Shown: positions 57,765 to 64,000 of the stretch, in pieces
Position numbering within the stretch: the first letter of the stretch is position 1
How the letters are laid out: the number at the start of each line of letters is the position of its first letter
Assembly (NCBI RefSeq): GCF_003351405.1
Contig: NZ_CP031240.1
Location: 1,736,001 to 1,800,000, forward strand
Length of the DNA: 64,000 nt
Source: Haemophilus haemolyticus
GTDB taxonomy: Bacteria > Pseudomonadota > Gammaproteobacteria > Enterobacterales > Pasteurellaceae
Reading direction: 5' to 3'
Program-made: the position numbers and the translations under genes
The notes under the pieces: generated by a model
What the model was told of the DNA's origin: nothing
What the model saw: only the letters and a program-made list of their open reading frames with translations
Database searches by the model: none

Positions 57765-58778
57765 TTAGCCACCGATAGAGGCTAAATGATTTCTTACGCC
57801 ACTATCACCAATATGCAAATAATGATGTTCACGTTTTCCTTGCAGTGCGGCAAAAATACGTGCTTGCAAAATATCCTGCTGTTCATGGGATTGCAATAAA
57901 TCACGTAATTCAATGCCTTCTTCGCCGAATAAACAGAGATGAAGTTTGCCCTTCGCAGACACTCTGAGACGATTACAACTTGCACAGAAATTCTTCTCAT
58001 AAGGCATAATTAAGCCAATTTCACCGGCATAATCAGGATGTGTGAAGACTTTAGCTGGGCCATCTGTATGGGATTTATGCTGTAATGTCCAACCATTTTT
58101 CAGCAATTTATCCGCTAAGATTTGTCCAGAAATATGGTGTTTATCAAAGAAACTGTCCATTTCGCCCGTTTGCATGAGTTCGATAAAGCGCATTTGAATT
58201 GGACGACCTTTCACCCAAGCAAGGAATTGCTCAAACTCTTTGTCATTCAAATTTTTCATCAAAACTGAATTGACTTTAACTTTGTTGTAGCCCACTTCAA
58301 ATGCACGATCGATACCACGCATCACGTCATCAAATTTATTGATGCCTGTAATTTGATGGAACATTTTTGGATCTAAGCTATCAACACTGACGTTAATAGA
58401 CGTAATCCCTACTTTCTTCCAATCAGCCACATCTTTTGCCATGCGATAGCCATTTGTCGTGACAGCTAATTGACGGATTCCATCAATATTAGCAATACAT
58501 TCAGCAATAGAAATAAAATCTTTGCGTAAAGTCGGTTCGCCACCCGTTAAACGGATTTTTTCAGTGCCCATTTCAGCAAATGCTTGAGCAAGATGAGTAA
58601 TTTCTTTTAACGTTAAGAAACTTGGTTTGTTAGCTTCGGGTTGATAACCATCAGGTAAGCAATAGGTACAACGAAAATTACACTGATCGGTAATCGACAG
58701 TCGTAGATAGTAATATTGGCGTTGGAAAGGATCGACTAAGCGAGACTCTCCTACGTTCTTGATAGGAATGGATTGCAT
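57765..58778 (-). CDS. moaA: GTP 3',8-cyclase (radical SAM)
   Basis: First step of Moco synthesis from GTP; 337 residues. The N-terminal SAM cluster is CNFRCTYC (about residues 33-40). The second cluster is [18 protein letters not shown] (about 267-284). The C-terminal Gly-Gly needed for activity is present (ASIGG). First gene of the leftward moaACDE operon behind a Moco-type riboswitch. Confidence 0.97.
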   Translation of the reverse strand: MQSIPIKNVGESRLVDPFQRQYYYLRLSITDQCNFRCTYCLPDGYQPEANKPSFLTLKEITHLAQAFAEMGTEKIRLTGGEPTLRKDFISIAECIANIDGIRQLAVTTNGYRMAKDVADWKKVGITSINVSVDSLDPKMFHQITGINKFDDVMRGIDRAFEVGYNKVKVNSVLMKNLNDKEFEQFLAWVKGRPIQMRFIELMQTGEMDSFFDKHHISGQILADKLLKNGWTLQHKSHTDGPAKVFTHPDYAGEIGLIMPYEKNFCASCNRLRVSAKGKLHLCLFGEEGIELRDLLQSHEQQDILQARIFAALQGKREHHYLHIGDSGVRNHLASIGG

Positions 58779-58787
58779 TTTACACCT

Positions 58788-58903
58788 TTCTAAATACGGA
58801 GAGGATAAACCGTTTCCAGCGTATCCCTGAATAACACACGGCGTTATTGGCTTGTCGCCGTATTTCTATGAAACTTAGGCCAAACAAGCTCGGAGTTATG
58901 CGT
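58788..58903 (-). ncRNA. Moco (molybdenum cofactor) riboswitch upstream of moaA
   Basis: On the minus strand the leader reads CATAACTCCGAGC, then GCCTAAGTTTC, a long GC stem (AAATACGG pairs with CCGTATTT) and GGGATACGCTGGAAACGG before the moaA start. These blocks match how I remember the Moco RNA motif, which sits before moaA in many gammaproteobacteria, Haemophilus included. It should lower moa expression when cofactor is plentiful. I could not run a covariance search. Confidence 0.8.
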
Positions 58904-59108
58904 TAAATTTAATTTATCATCATTCTAAAAGATTTCACTTCATAAAAACAATCAATAATACTGATGAAAATCAGGATTTTCCCAAATTCTTAAAAATTAA
59001 TTATATAAAAAAATACATAATGGATTTAAAGCTGGCTAATTAGTGATAATTAATCCTATTTATGTAAATAACCATAAATTTTGACCTGATTATTATGAGG
59101 TATTTTTA

Positions 59109-59122
59109 TTGATTTAAATCAT
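59109..59122 (+). promoter_or_regulatory. FNR-like site upstream of ytfE
   Basis: TTGAT-TTAA-ATCAT, nine of ten matches to the FNR consensus, about 100 bases before the start. H. influenzae ytfE is reported to be in the FNR regulon. The rest of the AT-rich gap up to 59222 shows no gene. Confidence 0.65.
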
Positions 59123-59222
59123 AATTTAATCAATAAATAAATCTCTCTACTTTTCATAATCAGAAAAATATCCTACTATTTTTATCGGATTTATTTTTAC
59201 TTAATCAATATAGGAGTGATTT

Positions 59223-59894
59223 ATGTCTTTTGCCCAACAAAAACTTAGCGAACTCGCTGTTTCAATTCCAGGTGCAACTAAAATTTTTCGTGAATATGAT
59301 TTAGATTTTTGCTGTGGAGGTTCTGTATTATTAGAAGTCGCGGCACAACAAAAGAATCTTAACCTTGCTGAAATTGAAAAACGTTTAACTGATTTACAAC
59401 AAAGTAAAGCAGAAAATAATGATAAAGATTGGACTTCGGCATCTTATGCAGAAATGATCGATCATATTGTTGCCCGTTTTCATAATCGCCACCGTGAACA
59501 ACTCCCTGAATTAATTACATTGGCGGAGAAAGTAGAAAATGTACATGGTGATCGTGATGACTGTCCTATCGGCGTAGCAGCACAATTAGAAAAAATTTAT
59601 GCTGAACTTAGCCAGCATTTAATGAAAGAAGAACAAATTTTGTTCCCAATGATAAAAATGGGGAATTATGCTATGGCCTCAATGCCAATTCGTGTAATGG
59701 AAATGGAACATGATGAAGCTGGGCAAGATGTGGAAGTGATCAAATCGCTTACTAATAACTGTACGCCACCAGCAGATGCTTGTTTCAGTTGGAAAGCCTT
59801 ATATAGCGGTATTAATGAATTTATTGATGATTTAATGCACCATATTCATTTGGAAAATAATATTTTATTTCCACGTGTATTAAACGAAAAATAA
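59223..59894 (+). CDS. ytfE: Di-iron iron-sulfur cluster repair protein (YtfE/ScdA/RIC)
   Basis: Repairs Fe-S clusters after nitric-oxide or oxidative damage; 223 residues. An N-terminal ScdA domain with Cys pair DFCCGG (residues 28-33). The hemerythrin-like part has HFHNRHREQ-type His (RFHNRHREQL, about 84), then EEQILFP, EMEHDEAG and HHIHLENNILFP (about 206), giving the di-iron ligands. FNR-like site upstream. Single gene. Confidence 0.95.
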   Translation: MSFAQQKLSELAVSIPGATKIFREYDLDFCCGGSVLLEVAAQQKNLNLAEIEKRLTDLQQSKAENNDKDWTSASYAEMIDHIVARFHNRHREQLPELITLAEKVENVHGDRDDCPIGVAAQLEKIYAELSQHLMKEEQILFPMIKMGNYAMASMPIRVMEMEHDEAGQDVEVIKSLTNNCTPPADACFSWKALYSGINEFIDDLMHHIHLENNILFPRVLNEK

Positions 59895-59975
59895 TTCAAT
59901 TTTCATCAAAAAATAACCGCACTTTAATCTATTCCGAAAAACAAACTAAAGTGCGGTCATTTCCACAAAAATTTT

Positions 59976-60346
<371 letters not shown>

Positions 60347-60507
60347 GGCGCGTAGTATAGGGGCAATCGCTAGTGCGGTCAATAAAATCCCCAATTTTTG
60401 AATATTGCTCATCAATCTTATAAACAATAATGCCTAATTTTTCATTCGTATTTTTTTATGATTCCGCTAAAATAGCGCCAATTTCAACCGCTCTTTTAGG
60501 AAGAAGA

Positions 60508-61443
60508 ATGAACTATCTAAAAATTGCACAAGATTCCCTTTCAGTGGAAAGTAACGCACTTTTGCAACTCAGCCAGCGTTTAGGTGAGGATTTTAATCAA
60601 GTCGTCGATTTAATCCTTGCTTGCGAAGGACGATTAGTCATCGGCGGGATAGGGAAATCTGGTTTAATCGGCAAAAAAATGGTGGCTACCTTTGCCTCTA
60701 CGGGCACACCAAGTTTCTTTTTACATCCGACTGAAGCCTTCCACGGTGATTTAGGTATGTTGAAACCAATTGATATCGTGATGTTAATTTCCTATAGCGG
60801 TGAAACCGATGATGTCAATAAACTGATTCCAAGTTTAAAAAATTTTGGTAATAAAATTATTGCCGTGACGAGTAACAAAAATTCCACACTCGCACGTCAT
60901 GCAGATTATGTTCTAGATATAAGTGTTGAGCGTGAAGTGTGTCCAAATAATCTCGCGCCAACAACATCAGCACTTGTGACGCTTGCGCTTGGTGATGCGC
61001 TCGCCGTATCGCTCATTACGGCACGCAATTTCCAACCAGCTGACTTTGCTAAATTCCATCCAGGTGGCAGTCTTGGTCGTCGTTTATTATGTAAAGTGAA
61101 AGATCAAATGCAAACTCGCCTACCAACAATTCTACCTACTACCAATTTTACTGACTGCCTCACAGTCATGAATGAAGGGCGAATGGGCGTTGCCTTGGTG
61201 ATGGAAAACGAGCAACTTAAAGGCATTATCACAGATGGCGATATTCGCCGTGCGCTTACAGCCAATGGTGCAGAAACGCTGAATAAAACAGCCAAAGATT
61301 TTATGACAAGTTCACCAAAAACTATTCATCAAGACGAATTTTTATCAAAAGCAGAAGACTTTATGAAAGCGAAAAAAATTCACTCACTAGTCGTTGTTAA
61401 TGATGAAAATCACGTAGTGGGTTTAGTAGAATTTTCAAGCTAA
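60508..61443 (+). CDS. kdsD: D-arabinose-5-phosphate isomerase
   Basis: Makes arabinose-5-phosphate for Kdo of lipooligosaccharide; 311 residues from ATG 60508 (GGAAGAAG upstream); 26 upstream in-frame codons look non-coding. SIS domain (about residues 30-175; GIGKSGLIGKKM, SYSGETDDV) followed by two CBS domains (about 195-311). In operon with kdsC, a later step of the same pathway. Confidence 0.95.
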   Translation: MNYLKIAQDSLSVESNALLQLSQRLGEDFNQVVDLILACEGRLVIGGIGKSGLIGKKMVATFASTGTPSFFLHPTEAFHGDLGMLKPIDIVMLISYSGETDDVNKLIPSLKNFGNKIIAVTSNKNSTLARHADYVLDISVEREVCPNNLAPTTSALVTLALGDALAVSLITARNFQPADFAKFHPGGSLGRRLLCKVKDQMQTRLPTILPTTNFTDCLTVMNEGRMGVALVMENEQLKGIITDGDIRRALTANGAETLNKTAKDFMTSSPKTIHQDEFLSKAEDFMKAKKIHSLVVVNDENHVVGLVEFSS

Positions 61444-61452
61444 GGAATCCCA

Positions 61453-61995
61453 ATGCAACAAAAATTAGAAAATATTAAATTTGTCATTACTGATGTAGAC
61501 GGCGTACTCACCGATGGACAACTTCATTATGATGCCAATGGTGAAGCCATCAAAAGTTTTCATGTACGAGATGGTTTAGGCATAAAAATGCTGATGGATT
61601 CAGGTATTCAAGTGGCAGTACTTTCTGGTCGCGACTCCCCTATTTTACGTCGTCGCATTGCCGATCTTGGTATTAAATTATTCTTTCTTGGCAAACTTGA
61701 AAAAGAAACCGCTTGTTTTGATCTTATGAAACAAGCAGGCGTCACTGCCGAACAAACCTCTTATATTGGCGATGATAGTGTAGATCTCCCCGCTTTTGCC
61801 GTTTGTGGTGCATCTTTTGCTGTGGCTGATGCTCCTATTTATGTGAAGAATGCTGTTGATTATGTACTTTCCACCAATGGCGGAAAAGGTGCCTTCCGAG
61901 AAATGTCCGATATGATTTTACAAGCGCAGGGAAAATCTTCTGTGTTTGATAGCGCCCAAGGTTTCCTAAAATCAGTAAAAAACATGGGACAATAA
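61453..61995 (+). CDS. kdsC: 3-deoxy-D-manno-octulosonate 8-phosphate phosphatase
   Basis: HAD-family phosphatase yielding Kdo; 180 residues, tetrameric C0-type without a cap. Catalytic DVDGVLTDG (residues 14-22), LSGRDSPILRRR (motif II) and GDDSVDLPAF (motif IV, about 105) present. Nine bases after kdsD. Confidence 0.96.
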   Translation: MQQKLENIKFVITDVDGVLTDGQLHYDANGEAIKSFHVRDGLGIKMLMDSGIQVAVLSGRDSPILRRRIADLGIKLFFLGKLEKETACFDLMKQAGVTAEQTSYIGDDSVDLPAFAVCGASFAVADAPIYVKNAVDYVLSTNGGKGAFREMSDMILQAQGKSSVFDSAQGFLKSVKNMGQ

Positions 61996-62035
61996 TAACT
62001 AATTCGTCAGTATTATTGCTTAGCTTAATAAAAAA

Positions 62036-62093
62036 TAAAGTGCGGTAAATTTTCAACGAGTTTTAAAATCTCTCAAAAATCAACCGCACTTTT
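62036..62093. terminator. Uptake-sequence pair between kdsC and the FUSC gene
   Basis: AAAGTGCGGTAAATTTT..AACCGCACTTTT, two intact, oppositely oriented uptake sequences in a convergent gap; likely bidirectional terminator, though the loop is long. Confidence 0.5.
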
Positions 62094-62128
62094 ATATTTA
62101 CGTTCCTATACCTTAATAGCTTATCCTT

Positions 62129-64000
62129 TTAACAAGACTCTTTCCTAAAATACTCATAGAACTGCGGTAATAGTTGTGTAATCAAATTTAATTGCTGATA
62201 CGGTAAACTAAAGACAGCTCGTTCTTCTGCGGTCATCTCTTGTTTTTCCAATTCCTTTAAATGTGTTTCGATACTTTCTTGCTGTTGGTTAAAAATAGCT
62301 TCGGGTATTTCTTCAATGTGTTCTAAGGTATAGATAATTTTCTTTGCCACGGGATAAAAACCAGATAAAAACTGTGCGGTCTGTTGCAAATTTTTCATTC
62401 TGTCTCGATAAGAGCCAAGGGCTGAAATATAGCTTAATAGAGAATAATTAAGCTTGAGCAAATCAAAACCTTTCTGTAAATATGCCTTATATTTCACTGG
62501 CTCATTATTCATATTAGAAAGTGTTGTACTCAATGCGGCTGCATATTGATGCGCATTGCGACGTGCTATACGATATTTAAGATCGTCACTTTTACCAAAT
62601 TGCAATTGGCTAATAATATGCAATAAATACACCGCATCACTACGCAATGCTTGATGACTCACTTTATCAAGTTGCAAATATTTCCAATCTGGCCATAAGT
62701 AAGATACGGCAAACCATGAAATCGCAGCACCAAGTAAAGTATCAAGTAAACGAGGCATCAACGCGGCTGCCGTATCGAATCCCATGACATCAAAACTCAG
62801 CAATACTTGTAATGTGATGAAAAAGGTCGAGAAACTGTAATTATTACTACGGAAGAAAAAGAACAGCGTGCTTGTAAGCACTACAAGCCCCAGTTTTAAT
62901 TCTAATGTTGGATTTAAATAAGGTAATAGAGACCCCACCACCACACCTAATATCGTGCCAATAATACGCTGACGTAAACGTACTTTAGTTACAGAATAGT
63001 TTGGCTGACACACAAATACAGTAGTCAATAAAATCCAATAACCAAGATTAAATTGGAAAAATTCAACAATTGCACAACATAAAAATACCACAATAGATAA
63101 GCGTACCGCATGACGGAACAACGGCGACTCAAAAGTAAAATGGCTAAAAATCACCGCACTTATATTTTTTAACCCAGTGATTTGTTCCGTATGAATTTGA
63201 GCTACTTGTTCTGTATCAGCCGTTTCTTGCGCTAACTGGCGAAGTTGCCAGTTAATGCTTTGTAAATTATCTAACAAGGTTTGAATATCAATCAGTTCAT
63301 CTTGATCATTGAGATGTTGTACTCGATATAGATCAAAGGAATGCAAGGTGCCTAAAAGTGCACGTTCGACACGTTCATTAAAATGATAAGGTTTATTTTC
63401 ACGTAAACTCACCGTGATTTCTTTACAGGATTGTGCTTGTAGCTCTAACAAACGTTGAATACGAAAAATCAAATCTGTATTTTTTAGTTTTTCCGTTATT
63501 TGTTGATAATCAAAATGCGTAGAATTAGCGCGCTCATGGATATCTTGCGCGGCAAAATAGTAACGTAACATTCTCTGGGTGCGAGGATGGCGATGTTGCC
63601 CTCGAATACGATAAAAAAGTGCGGTACGAACAATATTAAATGCCGTGACAACATTCGCATTTTTCATTGCAAAATTGAGGTGTTTTTTTTCAATCTCTGC
63701 TACTTCGTCAGGATCAAAAAAACAGGATTTGGTATCTAAATATTCGCCCAACGCACAAAATGCTTTAGCAACACTTTCTTGCACGGGGCGATTTGGGAAA
63801 AACAGGTAAACAACGAGAGTCACTACACTATATAGCAAGGTACCGCATAAAATCATTACGGGATTAATAAACCATATATTTCCTTCAGGCACATAAGTCA
63901 ATGTGGTATAAAGAGCAACCACTAATGAACCAAAAGCAATGGTACTATAACGCTGACCCACGGCGCCAATCATGGTGAAAATAAATGTCAGCACCGTCAT
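62129..64000 (-). CDS. FUSC/YccS-family inner-membrane protein, N-terminus outside window
   Basis: At least 623 residues; the frame is open to the right edge, so the true start is probably beyond it (family length about 700). First TM block is cut; a soluble helical region spans about residues 75-275. A second TM block (about 285-425) has LLTTVFVCQPNYSVTKVRLRQR, a typical FUSC segment (given in full at positions 63030-62970), and a C-terminal helical region follows. These proteins resemble aromatic-acid or fusaric-acid exporters; substrate here unknown. Confidence 0.88.
   Translation of the reverse strand: MTVLTFIFTMIGAVGQRYSTIAFGSLVVALYTTLTYVPEGNIWFINPVMILCGTLLYSVVTLVVYLFFPNRPVQESVAKAFCALGEYLDTKSCFFDPDEVAEIEKKHLNFAMKNANVVTAFNIVRTALFYRIRGQHRHPRTQRMLRYYFAAQDIHERANSTHFDYQQITEKLKNTDLIFRIQRLLELQAQSCKEITVSLRENKPYHFNERVERALLGTLHSFDLYRVQHLNDQDELIDIQTLLDNLQSINWQLRQLAQETADTEQVAQIHTEQITGLKNISAVIFSHFTFESPLFRHAVRLSIVVFLCCAIVEFFQFNLGYWILLTTVFVCQPNYSVTKVRLRQRIIGTILGVVVGSLLPYLNPTLELKLGLVVLTSTLFFFFRSNNYSFSTFFITLQVLLSFDVMGFDTAAALMPRLLDTLLGAAISWFAVSYLWPDWKYLQLDKVSHQALRSDAVYLLHIISQLQFGKSDDLKYRIARRNAHQYAAALSTTLSNMNNEPVKYKAYLQKGFDLLKLNYSLLSYISALGSYRDRMKNLQQTAQFLSGFYPVAKKIIYTLEHIEEIPEAIFNQQQESIETHLKELEKQEMTAEERAVFSLPYQQLNLITQLLPQFYEYFRKESC

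Noticed and set aside
58930..59222. A gene or second riboswitch in the AT-rich gap before ytfE
   Set aside because: No frame of useful length and no stable hairpins; only the FNR-like site stands out.

Overview
The window is 64 kb of an AT-rich gammaproteobacterial chromosome. It almost certainly comes from Haemophilus influenzae or a very close relative. The Haemophilus-type DNA uptake sequence AAGTGCGGT (reverse complement ACCGCACTT) occurs dozens of times inside and between genes, often as inverted pairs that double as terminators. The gene content is also typical: potABCD, a trp cluster with fused trpCF, msrAB with a ccdA/TlpA pair, a CCAA-repeat phase-variable gene, and hicAB between pepN and purE. 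The sequence is mostly ordinary chromosome, tightly packed with short operons.

Layout. 1-9 kb: glnS (3' part missing), a TolC/NodT-type efflux lipoprotein, a histidine phosphatase, pepT and the potABCD polyamine importer. 9-16.7 kb: folE, moeA-moeB, a dsDNA-mimic protein, a LysO-like exporter, the oxidative-repair operon msrAB-ccdA-tlpA and an EamA transporter. 16.7-21.9 kb: the most unusual region (below). 21.9-27.7 kb: rng, putP-cmoB, cdd and dps. 27.9-34.1 kb: a phase-variable glycosyltransferase and trpE-trpG-(tautomerase)-trpD-trpCF. 34.1-41.1 kb: an XRE regulator, a lipoprotein, an orphan hypC, valS, small envelope proteins, an ac4C amidohydrolase (yqfB) and holC. 41.3-49.7 kb: fumC, rnm (trpH), pyrD, a phosphoethanolamine transferase and metE. 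50-56.4 kb: pepN, hicBA, purE-purK and an aromatic/aspartate aminotransferase. 56.5-64 kb: moaACDE behind a Moco riboswitch, the RIC/YtfE repair protein, rnpB (RNase P RNA), kdsD-kdsC and a truncated FUSC membrane protein.

The standout is a roughly 3.3-kb cassette (about 17485-20747) flanked by two nearly identical direct repeats of about 748 bp. Each repeat carries an ECF sigma factor (RpoE2 type) and its small zinc-finger anti-sigma gene. Between the repeats lie a 57-aa small ORF, an Nmad2-like protein, an Nmad3-like protein and a two-TM protein with a large soluble domain. The last three are translationally coupled or closely spaced. Nmad2 and Nmad3 are nucleotide-modification-associated domains of unknown biochemistry, so this looks like a mobile or defence-type cassette that inserted with duplication of the sigma/anti-sigma locus. 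The anti-sigma gene of the left copy carries a nonsense codon at position 8. The right copy has its C-terminus replaced by cassette sequence.

The sigma factor connects to the oxidative-repair genes. An identical bipartite promoter, TGTAAGAAAT-N12-CGTCTAA, lies upstream of both msrAB and a secreted Met/Lys-rich protein beside the right sigma copy. The left copy keeps only the upstream half of this promoter. This predicts a hypochlorite/methionine-oxidation regulon encoded within 8 kb. Other readable regulation includes a TrpR box at trpE, MetJ boxes at metE, a PurR box at purE, a four-part OxyR-like site at dps, a CRP site between cdd and dps, an FNR site at ytfE and a palindrome over the promoter of the TolC-like gene.

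All calls come from reading the sequence; no alignments, database searches or structure predictions were run.
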